Source: Lactobacillus colini (GTDB lineage Bacteria > Bacillota > Bacilli > Lactobacillales > Lactobacillaceae). Taken from it: DNA of 64,000 nucleotides. Made by a program: the position numbers and the translations under genes. Of the stretch, positions 1 through 10,270 are shown piece by piece (position 1 is the stretch's first letter; every line of letters starts with the position of its first letter). The DNA is taken from contig NZ_JAGGLU010000004.1 of NCBI RefSeq assembly GCF_017874575.1, positions 110,024 through 174,023 of the forward strand. Reading direction: 5' to 3'. Below the pieces are notes generated by a model, which ran no database searches, was not told the DNA's origin, and saw only the letters and a program-made list of their open reading frames with translations.

Positions 1-213
1 AAAAAGGCCGGTTTTTTGACCAGCCTTTTGTAATAAATTACTCAAGTAATAAGAAGTCGATCCCTTGCCATTAGTACCTGTTACATGTATGGTCTTAACT
101 TTATCTTGAGGATTATTTAATTTATGTAAGATCTTACGAATATAGGACAAGTCATTTTTTTCATGTAAATGTGGCAAGTGTTCAATCTTTTCAATGACTT
201 CTTGATAATTCAT
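1..213 (-). CDS. folC: Folylpolyglutamate synthase, N-terminal part (runs off left edge)
   Basis: The 71 visible codons on the minus strand start at the ATG at 211-213 and run out of the window. They encode the start of a Mur-ligase-like folate synthetase, which adds glutamate to (dihydro)folate in the cytoplasm. The ATP-binding P-loop TGTNGKGST is visible at about residues 45-53. The start overlaps the valS stop by one base (TAATG), so the gene is probably translationally coupled to valS and transcribed from the valS T-box promoter. The valS-folC order is common in Firmicutes. Family assignment rests on the P-loop and this neighbourhood. Confidence 0.88.
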   Translation of the reverse strand, partial: MNYQEVIEKIEHLPHLHEKNDLSYIRKILHKLNNPQDKVKTIHVTGTNGKGSTSYYLSNLLQKAGQKTGLF

Positions 214-2852
214 TAGTGACTATCCTTTAATTCTTGAATACGTTGACGAACACCTGCCAGTTGACTTTCGTAATCTGCTAACTTGGTCTTTTCCTTTTCA
301 ATGACTGCTTCTGGTGCATGAGCTACAAATCCTTCATTAGAGAGCTTTTTATTTGCGCGTTCAACTTCACTCTCAAGGCGTTTTTCTTCTTTTTCCATTT
401 TGGCAATTTCATCATCAACATTTACCAATTCAGTTAATGGAACAAAAATCTGGGCACCTGAAATAACTGCTGTCTTAGCAAGCTTAGGAGCTTCAATATC
501 AGTAGCAACTTCTAAAGTCTTAGGATGCAAGAAGTTCTCTACATATTCAACATTTTCGTCTAGGATATGCTTATTAGCTGCTTCATCTAGCTGAATTAGA
601 ATATCAATCTTAGATGACATTGGTGCATTAACTTCCATACGAATATTACGTACTGCCTTGATTACTTCAATCAAGAAGCCCATTTCTTCATCAGCCTGCT
701 TATTATCGAATTCCTTGTGGATAACTGGATAATCAGCAACCATGATACTCTCGCCATCATGTGGCATTGATAACCATAGTTTTTCAGTTACAAATGGCAT
801 AATTGGATGCATCAAACGTAAAATTTGATCTAAAATCCAAATCAAGTTCTCTTGCTTGCGAGTCTTTAATTCTTCATCGTCGCCATTTAGAGCAACTTTA
901 GAAATTTCAATATACCAATCACAGAAGTCATTCCAAATAAAGTTATATAGTTCACGACCCGCTTCACCAAATTGATATTCATCAAATAAACGGGTAACTT
1001 CAGCAACAGTGTGGTTCAAACGATCAAAGATCCACTTATCTGCTAAATCAAACTTATCAGTATCTGGCATGTGAGCAGGTTGAGCATCTTCTGGCAAGTT
1101 CATAATTACAAAACGACTTGCATTCCAAATCTTGTTGATGAAGTTCCAAGCAGAATCCATCTTAGTATAGCTGAAACGAGTGTCTTGACCAGGAGCAGTA
1201 CCATTAAGCAAGAACCAACGAAGAGCATCAGCACCATACTTATCAATAACGTCCATTGGATCAATTCCGTTACCAAGAGATTTACTCATCTTGCGGCCTT
1301 GTTCATCACGAATTAAACCGTGTAGGACAACATCTTTAAATGGACGCTCTTTAGTAAAGTGAAGACTTTGGAAGATCATTCTGGAAACCCAGAAGAAGAT
1401 AATATCATAACCAGTAACTAGGGCATTAGTTGGGAAGTAACGCTTAAAGTCGCTACTTTCAGTGTCAGGCCAGCCCATAGTAGAAAATGGCCATAAAGCA
1501 CTTGAGAACCAAGTATCTAAGACATCTGAATCTTGTTCCCAGTTTTCAATATCTTTAGGAGCCTCTTCGCCTACGTAGGTTTCACCAGTCTTCTTGTTGT
1601 ACCATGCTGGAATTCGGTGTCCCCACCATAATTGACGAGAGATACACCAATCATGAACATCACTCATCCATTGCTCTAAAGTATGCTCAAATCTGTCAGG
1701 AACGAAGTTAACTTTGCCTTCAGCCTTTTGGTTTTCAAGAACTTTATCTGCCAACGGCTTCATCTTAACAAACCATTGTTTAGAAAGACGAGGTTCAACT
1801 TGAACTCCAGAACGCTCTGAGTGGCCTACTGAGTGAACAATTGGTTCAACTTTAATTAGGTAACCTTCTTCTTTAAGGTCTTTAACTAATGCCTTACGAG
1901 CTTCAAAGCGATCCATACCAGCATATTTACCAGCTTCTTCATTCATGGTACCATCATCATTCATAACGTTAATTCTCTCCAAATTATGACGGTTACCTAC
2001 TTGGAAGTCGTTAGGGTCATGAGCTGGAGTAATCTTAACCAACCCAGTACCAAATTCTGGATCTACGTGTTGGTCTTCAATAATTGGAATATGACGACCA
2101 ACAATTGGCAAGATTAGTTCCTTACCAACAATATCCTTGTATCTTTCATCACCAGGAGCTACTGCTACTGCAGTATCACCAAACATAGTTTCTGGACGAG
2201 TAGTGGCAATTTCTACGAATCCTGAACCATCAGCAAATGGATACTTAATGTGGTAAAAGGCACCATTATCATCTTTGTGAATAACTTCAATATCGCTTAA
2301 GGCTGTCTGAAGAGCTGGATCCCAGTTGATAATATATTCACCACGGTAGATAAGTCCTTCATTATAAAGCTGAACGAAGACCTTCCTAACAGCCTTAGAG
2401 AGTCCCTTATCAAGGGTAAATCTTTCTCTAGAGTAGTCTAAAGATAAACCAAGCTTAGACCATTGGCTCTTGATGATACCTGCATATTCATCTTTCCAAT
2501 CCCAAACTTGCTTCACAAAGGCTTCACGCCCCATTTCATGGCGATCTTTACCTTGGGCGCGAAGCTTAGCTTCAACTTTAGCCTGAGTTGCAATACCAGC
2601 ATGATCCATTCCTGGAAGATATAAGGCATCATAACCTTGCATACGCTTATAGCGAATTAAGGTATCTTGAATAGCAGTATCCCAAGCATGACCTAGGTGC
2701 AACTTACCAGTAACATTTGGTGGCGGGATAACAATTGAATATGGGTGAGCTTTCTTATCACCTGATGGCTTGAATAAATCTTCATCAAGCCAAGTCTGAT
2801 ATCTACCCTTTTCAACCTCTGTTGGGTTATATTTAGGTGCTAAATCTGTCAT
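213..2852 (-). CDS. valS: Valyl-tRNA synthetase
   Basis: A class I aminoacyl-tRNA synthetase that charges tRNA-Val. The protein is 879 residues, normal for the family. It shows the HIGH-type motif (KLHLGHAWD) after PPPNVTG near the N-terminus, the KMSKS motif ([11 protein letters not shown]), the editing domain between them, and the C-terminal coiled-coil arm typical of ValRS. I chose the ATG at 2850-2852 (MTDLAPKYN) because a GGAGG lies just upstream. The frame stays open for 22 more codons, but those lie inside the T-box terminator and are not real protein. It is followed by folC with a one-base overlap. Expression is probably controlled by uncharged tRNA-Val through the leader. Confidence 0.97.
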   Translation of the reverse strand: MTDLAPKYNPTEVEKGRYQTWLDEDLFKPSGDKKAHPYSIVIPPPNVTGKLHLGHAWDTAIQDTLIRYKRMQGYDALYLPGMDHAGIATQAKVEAKLRAQGKDRHEMGREAFVKQVWDWKDEYAGIIKSQWSKLGLSLDYSRERFTLDKGLSKAVRKVFVQLYNEGLIYRGEYIINWDPALQTALSDIEVIHKDDNGAFYHIKYPFADGSGFVEIATTRPETMFGDTAVAVAPGDERYKDIVGKELILPIVGRHIPIIEDQHVDPEFGTGLVKITPAHDPNDFQVGNRHNLERINVMNDDGTMNEEAGKYAGMDRFEARKALVKDLKEEGYLIKVEPIVHSVGHSERSGVQVEPRLSKQWFVKMKPLADKVLENQKAEGKVNFVPDRFEHTLEQWMSDVHDWCISRQLWWGHRIPAWYNKKTGETYVGEEAPKDIENWEQDSDVLDTWFSSALWPFSTMGWPDTESSDFKRYFPTNALVTGYDIIFFWVSRMIFQSLHFTKERPFKDVVLHGLIRDEQGRKMSKSLGNGIDPMDVIDKYGADALRWFLLNGTAPGQDTRFSYTKMDSAWNFINKIWNASRFVIMNLPEDAQPAHMPDTDKFDLADKWIFDRLNHTVAEVTRLFDEYQFGEAGRELYNFIWNDFCDWYIEISKVALNGDDEELKTRKQENLIWILDQILRLMHPIMPFVTEKLWLSMPHDGESIMVADYPVIHKEFDNKQADEEMGFLIEVIKAVRNIRMEVNAPMSSKIDILIQLDEAANKHILDENVEYVENFLHPKTLEVATDIEAPKLAKTAVISGAQIFVPLTELVNVDDEIAKMEKEEKRLESEVERANKKLSNEGFVAHAPEAVIEKEKTKLADYESQLAGVRQRIQELKDSH

Positions 2853-2859
2853 TAAAATT

Positions 2860-3095
2860 CCTCCATAAAAAAAGCCCCAGACATAATGTCTAGGACGATT
2901 CACTAACCGCGGTACCACCTATATTAAGTGCATTAGCACTTCTCTTATAAGCGATAACGGTGCTGAAGTGTCCGAGTAGACCTACTTAAAGTTCAATCTA
3001 CTAGCTAATCAAGCTACTAGTTACTCTCCAGCCTCTCAGCGTTGTGACCTTTCTCTGTTAATGAAAGTAACACCTCTTGATTGTTGCTTTGTTTA
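2860..3095 (-). promoter_or_regulatory. T-box leader of valS
   Basis: The conserved T-box core AGGTGGTACCGCGG lies at about 2907-2920 (minus strand). It is followed by a terminator hairpin whose stem reads CCTAGACAT...ATGTCTGGGG before a T run at about 2870-2895. The upstream region folds as a long stem I (GCTGA at its base pairs with TCAGC). A Val codon GTC at 2979-2981 is a candidate specifier, but I could not fix the specifier loop with certainty. T-box leaders read through the terminator when the cognate tRNA is uncharged. Confidence 0.9.
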
Positions 3096-3097
3096 TG

Positions 3098-3103
3098 ATT
3101 ATA
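3098..3103 (-). promoter_or_regulatory. Extended -10 promoter of valS T-box transcript
   Basis: TATAAT preceded by TGC (extended -10) on the minus strand, a few bases upstream of the leader. The -35 region is only a T run, so recognition probably relies on the extended -10. Confidence 0.6.
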
Positions 3104-3115
3104 GCATTTTACTAG

Positions 3116-4834
3116 CTAAGAAAAAAGATGCTTACTTCGATGAAAAGATTTTTTAATACCATAAACTAACAACCATAGCCAAGATAAGATGCTAAGCCAC
3201 ATTAAGATCCAAAACCAAGTTGGAGCTATAAAATATAATATAGCTGAATTACTACCAACTCCACTTTGAACATATGGCTGATAAATCTTATTCTTAGTTA
3301 CATCGGTTGCATCTTTGCCATTAACTATTAAATGCGATTGACTATACATCACAATCGGTAAGTAACGTTTCTTAGTATTTTTACTTTGCCAAAAAAGATA
3401 TAACCTATCACCTTTAACCTTATACTTATAATACTTTAGTTGCTTTAGTACTTGCTGTTCAAAAATATCATTAGTTGCTGATGTCTTAGCTGGTAAGTAA
3501 TCAGGTTGCGCTCGTAATGATAGGTCTAGTAATTTTCGACTATTAGTTTTATACAGAATATTTCTGAACTGAACACGATCCTTCGGCATCTTATAGTAAT
3601 TACCATTGGTAATTACTTTACTATCATTAAGGTATATGTCAACAAAAAACTTATTGTAATTTCTGGTAATCGCGACATTTTGCTTTACCATTAAGATTAA
3701 TACAATAAACGCTAATATCTTTGCCTTGAGACCATACTTTAAATTCAGGTGCGTTAATGTAATACCAATTGCCATAAAAATCAACGGCCATATTCCTATC
3801 GATAAGCGATATGGGAATTGAATCGAAGCCCTAAACTTTGGATATTTAGCCTGAAGTCTAAACCAAGGCATTAAACGTGAAGCAACAATCAGCCAAAATA
3901 CCGCAACACTTGTAGCTAAAGTATTAAGAGGTATCTTCTTAAAATGAAATAGAATATATACTGCCTGTAAGATAATTACTATTGCAGTACTCAATAGAAG
4001 TGCAGCATGAAAGTTCTGATCAGAAACTATCTTAAAAGCATATCCTCTTAAAGAGTGAGCATTCGGTAGAGCTAAATTATTACTACGATAAAGTAACAAC
4101 ATTGCACCCCAAATATTCGCCGTTAGCAAAATTGCAAGCCCGATAGACTTTAAACAAGATATAATCATTTCTTTCTTGTCAATAGTCTTAATTAATCCAT
4201 AAATAGCAAACGGAATAATCGTAATGGTTAACATCAAAGTTGACCACAAGTGTATTTGAGCTATGATAGACATTATTAGCGCTAATTGTAGCCAATGAAT
4301 TGGGCGCTTGTGGTCTTGAACCATATTCACAGCCTGAATGATCACTAGTGGTGCTAATGCACCGCCCCAGCCCATAAAATTAAATCTTTCAAAAGAAACA
4401 ACAAAGTTGCTCTCTGTGTAAATTAAGCTCAATAATAAGGCAATCCACTTATTAGTCTTAACCTTCAGGCTTAACTGATACATTGATATGGCACCAATAA
4501 GATGAACAGCTATAATTGATATAATCTCAAACCGATACCAAGTACCACATATAAGTAGTAATATTCCATTTAAATAAGCAAAAAATGGTCCATAAATTGC
4601 ATTGAACACGCGACCAGTACGATACAGACCATAATTCATCTGAAAATAAGAATAATTTCCAGTTTTAATCTGCGCCATTGCATCATAAAAACGCTGAAAA
4701 TGAATCATTGTATCACTACCAACAACCGTCGCTCGATTAACTAGTTGATAGCTGATACCATATATAATTACTAATAGCATAATTATATACGGTAAACATG
4801 CTAATATATAATTTTTAATTTTATCTTTTGGCAC
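3116..4834 (-). CDS. Polytopic membrane protein, possible GT-C-type glycosyltransferase
   Basis: 572 residues with about a dozen hydrophobic segments and a C-terminal membrane anchor after an extracellular stretch (about residues 410-530). Near the N-terminus, after TM1, is GSDTMIHFQRFYD, resembling the acidic first-loop motif of GT-C glycosyltransferases that use lipid-linked sugar donors. It may modify a cell-wall polymer or glycolipid; this is inference from topology and motif position. The start is the GTG at 4832-4834 with AGGAG ten bases upstream. It is a single gene with its own promoter region and lies downstream of rsuA on the same strand. No specific substrate can be named. Confidence 0.6.
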   Translation of the reverse strand: MPKDKIKNYILACLPYIIMLLVIIYGISYQLVNRATVVGSDTMIHFQRFYDAMAQIKTGNYSYFQMNYGLYRTGRVFNAIYGPFFAYLNGILLLICGTWYRFEIISIIAVHLIGAISMYQLSLKVKTNKWIALLLSLIYTESNFVVSFERFNFMGWGGALAPLVIIQAVNMVQDHKRPIHWLQLALIMSIIAQIHLWSTLMLTITIIPFAIYGLIKTIDKKEMIISCLKSIGLAILLTANIWGAMLLLYRSNNLALPNAHSLRGYAFKIVSDQNFHAALLLSTAIVIILQAVYILFHFKKIPLNTLATSVAVFWLIVASRLMPWFRLQAKYPKFRASIQFPYRLSIGIWPLIFMAIGITLTHLNLKYGLKAKILAFIVLILMVKQNVAITRNYNKFFVDIYLNDSKVITNGNYYKMPKDRVQFRNILYKTNSRKLLDLSLRAQPDYLPAKTSATNDIFEQQVLKQLKYYKYKVKGDRLYLFWQSKNTKKRYLPIVMYSQSHLIVNGKDATDVTKNKIYQPYVQSGVGSNSAILYFIAPTWFWILMWLSILSWLWLLVYGIKKSFHRSKHLFS

Positions 4835-5017
4835 TAATCCATTTCTCCTATTTTTAATTTTCTCAAGATTAGTGTACTACAGTTTAGAAAATCTAAAAAA
4901 TAAGCCTAGTTTATTTTTATATTGCATATAACTTCAAATGTTTAATCAATAACATCTTGTCTACTTGCATTTGTTAATAATCATTGAGCATTTGATCAAA
5001 ACCTGATGAACTATCCT

Positions 5018-5728
5018 TCAGCGAATATGTTCAACTTCATCTAAGCTTAATTCACGATATTGACCACGTTTCAAATCTTTATCAAGTTTCAAATTGCCCA
5101 TTTGTAATCTTTCAAGTTCTAATACCTTCATACCGCAAGCGCCGAACATACGCTTAATTTGATGGTACTTGCCCTCACTGATATTAACTTCGATCCTAGC
5201 TTGTTCTTGATCAGGATATTTTTCTAAAATAGTGAGTTCTGCTGGCTTCAATTTAGTACCATCAGCTAAAGACATTCCACTTGCAAATGTTGCTACAGTC
5301 CTCTCATCTGGCATCCCTGTAATAAGCGCACGATATATCTTGTTAATGTGTTTTTTAGGAGCTAATAATTCATGTGTCAACTGACCATCATTAGTTAGCA
5401 TCAATAAGCCAGTAGTATCCTTATCCAATCTACCTACTGGTGCTATTCCTTGATATTGATCTTTTTTTCTTAGTAGGTCAATTACAGTATTCTGGCTCTT
5501 ATCTTCAGTTGCTGACAAGACCCCTTTTGGCTTATTTAATAAGAAATAGTGATATTTTTGGTAAGTAATTTTCTGTCCATCAACTAAAACTTCATCTTTT
5601 TCGTTCACTTTTTCTTTGGGAGTCTTAGCTTTTTGACCATTGATAGTCACAATTCCCTGCTTAATTAGTTTATGAACTTCAGATCGTGAGCCAACATTCA
5701 TATTTGCCAAATATTTATCGATTCTCAT
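5018..5728 (-). CDS. rsuA: 16S rRNA pseudouridine synthase, RsuA family
   Basis: 236 residues. An N-terminal S4 RNA-binding domain (about 1-60) is followed by the pseudouridine synthase domain with the catalytic motif GRLDKDTTGLL, whose nucleophilic aspartate is about residue 102. Length and order fit RsuA/YtzG-like enzymes that isomerise one uridine in 16S rRNA; the RluB/RluE branches have similar architecture, so the exact target is inferred. It lies downstream of a terminator that ends the nifS-thiI unit, so it probably has its own promoter. Confidence 0.85.
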   Translation of the reverse strand: MRIDKYLANMNVGSRSEVHKLIKQGIVTINGQKAKTPKEKVNEKDEVLVDGQKITYQKYHYFLLNKPKGVLSATEDKSQNTVIDLLRKKDQYQGIAPVGRLDKDTTGLLMLTNDGQLTHELLAPKKHINKIYRALITGMPDERTVATFASGMSLADGTKLKPAELTILEKYPDQEQARIEVNISEGKYHQIKRMFGACGMKVLELERLQMGNLKLDKDLKRGQYRELSLDEVEHIR

Positions 5729-5747
5729 TTTATTTCCCTTTTATATA

Positions 5748-5774
5748 AAAAACGCGACAATTCTGTCGCGTTAA
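5748..5774 (-). terminator. Terminator after thiI
   Basis: Perfect stem AACGCGACA/TGTCGCGTT followed by a T run in the minus-strand direction, between thiI and rsuA. Confidence 0.85.
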
Positions 5775-5776
5775 TT

Positions 5777-6994
5777 TTACAATAATTCAGCGTCTTCTGC
5801 TGCCTTATCATTTAAGAACTTTTCATTTGGATAAATTGGTGTTACTTCAATACCATCCATTGCACGCTGTAATAGCCCATCAACATCAAGTCTAGCTTCA
5901 AGCTTTCTAGCCTCTTCTAGCTTAGGCTTAGTCTTAGGACGTGGCGGAGCAAAGATAGTACAGCAATCCTCAAATGGCTTTATTGATAAATCAAAAGTAC
6001 CAATATCCTCAGCTAACTTAATAATCTCTGTCTTATCCATAGTAGCTACTGGACGAATAACCGGAGTAGTAGTCACATCATTAATTGCTGCCATTGATTC
6101 CAAAGTCTGTGAAGCAACCTGACCAACAGATTCACCATTGAAGATAGCAAGACCACCACGTTTAGCACGAATCATATCAGCCAAACGCAACATGAATCGA
6201 CGCTGAATTGTCATCAAGTAACCTTCCGGTAACTTCTCCTTAATTTGTTCTTGAATTTCAGCAAATGGAACCGCAATAAAATTAATCTTTCCAGAATAAT
6301 TAGCCAAAATTCCAGCTAACTCCTTAGCCTTAGCTAATGCCTTGTCACTAGTATAAGGAGGACTGAAGAAATGAACCATTTCAATATCTACACCACGTTT
6401 AAGTGCTAGATATGAGGCTACTGGAGAATCAATACCACCTGATAACATCATTACTGCCTTTCCGGCACTGCCAACAGGCATCCCTCCGGCACCTTTAATC
6501 AATTGGTTAGAAATATAGATAGCATCTTTTCTAACTTCAATGCGCAAGACCAAGTCAGGCTTCTTCATCTTAACCTTAAGATTATCCATATTATCGAATA
6601 AGTAATCGCCAATCATTTCATTCATTTGGTTAGTATCATATTCGAATTCATGATCACTACGACGAGTATTAACCTTAAAAGTCATTCCATCTTTAAAAGT
6701 TGCCTGCATTAATTCTAGCGCTGTCTTTTTTACAGCTTCAATATCTCTTTCAACTTTAACAGTTGGAGAATAAGTTTGAATACCAAAGACACGCTTAAGA
6801 CGATTATCAATCTTTTCAAATGATGCACCATTTAGCACAATGTGCAAGCGATCATGTTTAGGATGGATCTCAATTTCAGGGAAATCATTGAGCAATCTAG
6901 TAATATTACCAGCTAGACGACCAATGAAGTCCTTACGGTTTTTACCTTTAGTAGAGAGTTCGCCATAGCGAACCATTACTTCTGTATATTGCAT
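5777..6994 (-). CDS. thiI: tRNA 4-thiouridine synthetase ThiI (rhodanese-less form)
   Basis: 405 residues. A ferredoxin-like/THUMP RNA-binding region (about 1-165) is followed by a PP-loop ATPase domain with SGGIDS at 185-190, which adenylates U8 of tRNA before sulfur transfer. The C-terminal rhodanese domain of the E. coli enzyme is absent, as is usual in Firmicutes, so sulfur must come directly from the partner desulfurase. That partner, the nifS-like gene, sits only nine bases upstream. The C-terminal part contains FEDCCTIF, whose cysteines are candidate catalytic residues. A role in thiamine thiazole synthesis is less likely for this short form. Confidence 0.93.
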   Translation of the reverse strand: MQYTEVMVRYGELSTKGKNRKDFIGRLAGNITRLLNDFPEIEIHPKHDRLHIVLNGASFEKIDNRLKRVFGIQTYSPTVKVERDIEAVKKTALELMQATFKDGMTFKVNTRRSDHEFEYDTNQMNEMIGDYLFDNMDNLKVKMKKPDLVLRIEVRKDAIYISNQLIKGAGGMPVGSAGKAVMMLSGGIDSPVASYLALKRGVDIEMVHFFSPPYTSDKALAKAKELAGILANYSGKINFIAVPFAEIQEQIKEKLPEGYLMTIQRRFMLRLADMIRAKRGGLAIFNGESVGQVASQTLESMAAINDVTTTPVIRPVATMDKTEIIKLAEDIGTFDLSIKPFEDCCTIFAPPRPKTKPKLEEARKLEARLDVDGLLQRAMDGIEVTPIYPNEKFLNDKAAEDAELL

Positions 6995-7003
6995 TATTTC
7001 ACC

Positions 7004-8158
7004 TTACTTTAAATGATTAATCTTTGCAAAATGATTATAAATCTTATCAAATACTTCAATAAATTGTACGGCTTCTTCAACAGTATTACTTGGATCAAAG
7101 CTCAAACGAATTGCACCTGTAGCAATATCATCAGGTACCTTCATTGAATTAAGGGTACCACTTTCAATACCGCTTCTTGAAGAACAAGCACTAGTAGTAG
7201 AAACAAAAATATCCTTTGATTCTAAGGTATGAACTAGTGTCTCACCACGAATTCCTTCCATACCCAAGCAAAGAATGCTCGGAACAAAATTATCGTTTAT
7301 TGGTGAAAAAATATGCAAACCTGGCTTGTCTTTTAAATAGTTAATAATTTTAGTCTTAACAGCGAGCTCTTTTTCTGCGTTTTTCTTTTCGTCTTCAAGA
7401 TACAAGCGCATTGCCTTTGCAGTTGCAGCAATTCCAGCTAAATTCTCAGTACTTGAACGCAGCCCCTTCTCTTGACCACCACCATCAATTAGTGGATCAA
7501 TCATCTTGCCTTCTTTTTTGTAGAGGATACCAACGCCACGAGGGGCGTGGAACTTATGAGCCGATAAACTCATCAAGTCAACACGAGGAGTAAATACTTC
7601 ATCCCAGATATTCTTACCAAGTGCCTGAACATTGTCAACATGGAAAGTTACATTAGGATAATCTGCTAGAATTTCACTAACTTCTTTAATAGGCTGAATT
7701 GAGCCGATCTCATTATTAACGCCCATAATTGAAACTAAAATAGTTTCACGATCCAGTGCCGCCTTTAAATCCTCAGGGTTAATCCGCCCAGTCTTATCAA
7801 CTGGTAACATTGTCACACGAAAGCCTTGCTTTTCTAGAGCACGTACACTATTAGCTACACCAGCATGTTCAATGCTAGACGTAATAATATGATTGCCAAA
7901 ATCCTTCTTAGCTAATGCTGTCCCTTTAATTGCCCAGTTATCAGATTCACTGCCGCTTGAAGTAAAGAAAATTTCATCTTGCTTAACACCAAGCAAATTA
8001 GCAATCTGCTTCCTAGAAGCTTCTAATAACTGATGGGAACGATCACCCATCTTATGAAGACTTGAAGGATTGCCCCAAATCTGTGTAGCAACCTTATCAA
8101 ACGTATCCAGTGATTCAGGATAAATTTGAGTAGTTGCACTGTTATCAAAATAAATCAT
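7004..8158 (-). CDS. nifS: Cysteine desulfurase (NifS/IscS-like, ThiI partner)
   Basis: 384 residues, a PLP enzyme that moves sulfur from cysteine to an enzyme persulfide. The PLP lysine is in LSAHKFHAPRG (K202) and the persulfide cysteine in STTSACSSRSG (C325). The loop carrying C325 is longer than in SufS-type enzymes, fitting the NifS/IscS class. It is immediately upstream of thiI, so it probably feeds sulfur into tRNA s4U8 formation (the NifZ-ThiI arrangement). It begins just after the ezrA terminator, with GGAGG near the start. Confidence 0.93.
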   Translation of the reverse strand: MIYFDNSATTQIYPESLDTFDKVATQIWGNPSSLHKMGDRSHQLLEASRKQIANLLGVKQDEIFFTSSGSESDNWAIKGTALAKKDFGNHIITSSIEHAGVANSVRALEKQGFRVTMLPVDKTGRINPEDLKAALDRETILVSIMGVNNEIGSIQPIKEVSEILADYPNVTFHVDNVQALGKNIWDEVFTPRVDLMSLSAHKFHAPRGVGILYKKEGKMIDPLIDGGGQEKGLRSSTENLAGIAATAKAMRLYLEDEKKNAEKELAVKTKIINYLKDKPGLHIFSPINDNFVPSILCLGMEGIRGETLVHTLESKDIFVSTTSACSSRSGIESGTLNSMKVPDDIATGAIRLSFDPSNTVEEAVQFIEVFDKIYNHFAKINHLK

Positions 8159-8173
8159 GCACTTTCCTCCAAA

Positions 8174-8202
8174 AAAACGGTCATTAAAAATGACCGTTTA
8201 AT
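8174..8202 (-). terminator. Terminator after ezrA
   Basis: Stem AACGGTCATT/AATGACCGTT followed by seven T in the minus-strand direction. The T run is followed almost at once by the ribosome site of nifS. Confidence 0.85.
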
Positions 8203-8241
8203 CAATAAATTTATCTTACCTTAAGTAAGCAAAAATTTCAA

Positions 8242-9984
8242 TTATTCATCATCCTCTTGCTCAGCAAGTTCCCTTTCCTTTTTATCAGCATAGTATTCTT
8301 GCTCAAGTCGTTGGAATGATCCCGGTTCAGATTTTTCAATTGCAGTAGCAATTGTATCAAGAGCTTCTTGATATTCATATTCATTTTGGTATAAATTATA
8401 AGTTTCTTTACGAGCTTTTTTAATTTCAGGATCATTTAAGAATTTATTGGAGTACTGCATTGTCAATTCAACCAAATCAGCAGAACTTAAAATTTCTTCT
8501 GCTTCTTTTTTAAGACGTTCAATATCTTCTTGAATTTGAATTAATTCATCAGAAATATGTTCCATATTTATTCTGACTTGTTTCAATTCATTACTAGTTT
8601 TGGTTATCTCATTGACAACTAAAGTATACATTTGTACAAAGCTTTCTGGCTTTCCAGGTAGGCTTCTTCTCTCCAATTTACGATAAATTAATGAAACTTC
8701 TTGCTTAAACTTTTCAATCGAATCGTTAGCAACAGCTTCAGCATCAAATAAGCCATCAACATCTTGTGAAATTTGCTTTTCACGTTGATCAATCTCTTCC
8801 AACTTCTTTAACAAGTCAAGCCACTTGTTTTGGATTTCTGAATATACACCCTCACCGTCAGCTATCTTTTGACAATCTGTGCCAAATTCTACATTCAAGT
8901 GGTTGACCTCACTTTCTAAAGTCTTTGCCTCTTGCAATTCACCATGGGTTAACTCATAGCTTTCATCAATATGCTGCAGCTTAGTTACCAACTGCGATGA
9001 ATTATGTGCACTATGTCCTAATAGCTCAACTATCTTATCTTGGTTCTTATCTACGAAAGGCCTAGCCTTAAATTCCTTAGTTAAGATGCTATATAAATTA
9101 TCAATTTGACTAGCTATAATCTCATTATTCTTATTCGCAGAGTCAATGTTCATCTCACCCAAAGTAGTGAAATTCTTATCAATCTGATCGTAGATATTCT
9201 TTACTTCATCTAAGATATTTACTTCCTTAATCTTATACTTTTCCTTGACCATCTTCTTATAAGTATCATTGATTTCTTCTAATTGTTCCGGAAAAGTATT
9301 CTTTAAATCATTATCTAGTTCTTTAATCTTAGGAAGTTGTTTCTTTAATAGCCTAAGTTCTTCATCAATTTGATTCAATACTCGTTTGGCCTCGACATGA
9401 TCTCCTTGAGCAGAGAGATTTTTAACTGAATCAAATTTACTCTCCATTGTAGTGAGCTTATCTTCAATCTTATCAAGTGCTACTTCATAATTATACGACT
9501 TAGCTAATACTTCCTTCCTCATCTCCTGATATTCTTTAAGCAAGGATGCATATTGAACTTGATTATCATGATTTGATTCAAGTAATTCAGTGAAGACTTT
9601 TTTGCTTTCTTTTAGATTTTTGTGAGCACGTAAGCTAAGTTCTTGGGCTTCGCTAGCTGTCTTTTTAGCTTTAAATAAACTATAGCGAGCATTCTCAGCA
9701 ACACCGCGTTCAAGCAATTGATGTAATGTAGCAACATCTTGTGTTTCTACACTATCGTAGGTCTTCTTCCATTCATTAAAAGTAGCAAGACTTTTACCAG
9801 CTAGATCCATCTTATCTAGGCGCTTAATATCTTCCTTAATAGATGCATCATTTAAATCAGCACTATCTCGTTCTACTTTATCCAGCTTATTAGTATTCGA
9901 TTTATTAATTACCACTGCTGTAGTGACAGCAACAATAATCGCAATGATAATTACTATAATTGTTATTGATAGTCCAGATGACAT
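8242..9984 (-). CDS. ezrA: Septation ring formation regulator EzrA
   Basis: 580 residues: one N-terminal transmembrane helix (about 5-25) followed by almost continuous coiled coil, and an acidic C-terminal tail. This is the spectrin-like architecture of EzrA, a membrane-anchored negative regulator of FtsZ ring assembly in Firmicutes. The ATG at 9982-9984 (MSSGLSIT) has GGAGG at good spacing; an upstream in-frame TTG overlaps that ribosome site and is unlikely. A TGC-TATAAT extended -10 lies at 10010-10015. Position beside rpsD (divergent) and nifS-thiI is usual in lactobacilli. Confidence 0.93.
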   Translation of the reverse strand: MSSGLSITIIVIIIAIIVAVTTAVVINKSNTNKLDKVERDSADLNDASIKEDIKRLDKMDLAGKSLATFNEWKKTYDSVETQDVATLHQLLERGVAENARYSLFKAKKTASEAQELSLRAHKNLKESKKVFTELLESNHDNQVQYASLLKEYQEMRKEVLAKSYNYEVALDKIEDKLTTMESKFDSVKNLSAQGDHVEAKRVLNQIDEELRLLKKQLPKIKELDNDLKNTFPEQLEEINDTYKKMVKEKYKIKEVNILDEVKNIYDQIDKNFTTLGEMNIDSANKNNEIIASQIDNLYSILTKEFKARPFVDKNQDKIVELLGHSAHNSSQLVTKLQHIDESYELTHGELQEAKTLESEVNHLNVEFGTDCQKIADGEGVYSEIQNKWLDLLKKLEEIDQREKQISQDVDGLFDAEAVANDSIEKFKQEVSLIYRKLERRSLPGKPESFVQMYTLVVNEITKTSNELKQVRINMEHISDELIQIQEDIERLKKEAEEILSSADLVELTMQYSNKFLNDPEIKKARKETYNLYQNEYEYQEALDTIATAIEKSEPGSFQRLEQEYYADKKERELAEQEDDE

Positions 9985-10009
9985 AATTTCCTCCAAATTT
10001 TCTGATTTT

Positions 10010-10015
10010 ATTATA
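10010..10015 (-). promoter_or_regulatory. Extended -10 promoter of ezrA
   Basis: TATAAT with a preceding TGC on the minus strand, about 25 bases upstream of the ezrA start codon. Confidence 0.55.
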
Positions 10016-10060
10016 GCAAAAAAATTGATTAAGAAGTATTTAAAAAATACATAGTTTCAC

Positions 10061-10089
10061 TTGATTTAAGCACCTTTTATCTCTATAAT
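10061..10089 (+). promoter_or_regulatory. rpsD promoter
   Basis: TTGATT, 17-base spacer, TATAAT. A near-consensus housekeeping promoter that starts the long rpsD leader. Confidence 0.8.
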
Positions 10090-10094
10090 AGACG

Positions 10095-10240
10095 ACGTGT
10101 AAAATATTTGCAGCAATAAGTGACAAGAACGTCAACATCTTAAGACGTTTAGTGAACGAGTAACCCGCCGCTGCACTGGGCGAAATATGCAACTTAAGAT
10201 GCACGAATGTTGAACTTATTCCTTATATTTTACTCCAGAA
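10095..10240 (+). promoter_or_regulatory. Structured mRNA leader of rpsD (probable S4 autoregulatory leader)
   Basis: About 150 bases between the promoter and the rpsD ribosome site form nested pairings: GTAAAATA (10099-10106) with TATTTTAC (10226-10233), and CATCTTAAG (10136-10144) with CTTAAGATG (10193-10201). An alternative helix TCAACAT (10132-10138) with ATGTTGA (10207-10213) shares bases with the second, suggesting mutually exclusive folds or a pseudoknot. Ribosomal protein S4 represses its own mRNA in Firmicutes through a leader RNA; that this leader does so is inferred from position and structure. Confidence 0.65.
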
Positions 10241-10270
10241 ATTTGTAATATTTTATGGAGGATTTTTTAT

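Noticed and set aside
2853..2918. Upstream extension of the valS frame
   Set aside because: These 22 codons lie inside the T-box antiterminator/terminator, and the ribosome site GGAGG is placed for the ATG at 2852.
8238..8435. 65-codon lysine-rich frame
   Set aside because: Another frame of the ezrA C-terminus; composition reflects the coding strand of ezrA.
10135..10200. Possible 16S rRNA-like sequence in the rpsD leader
   Set aside because: A short stretch (GAACGAGTAACCCG) recalls a part of 16S rRNA but the match is too short and broken to claim mimicry.
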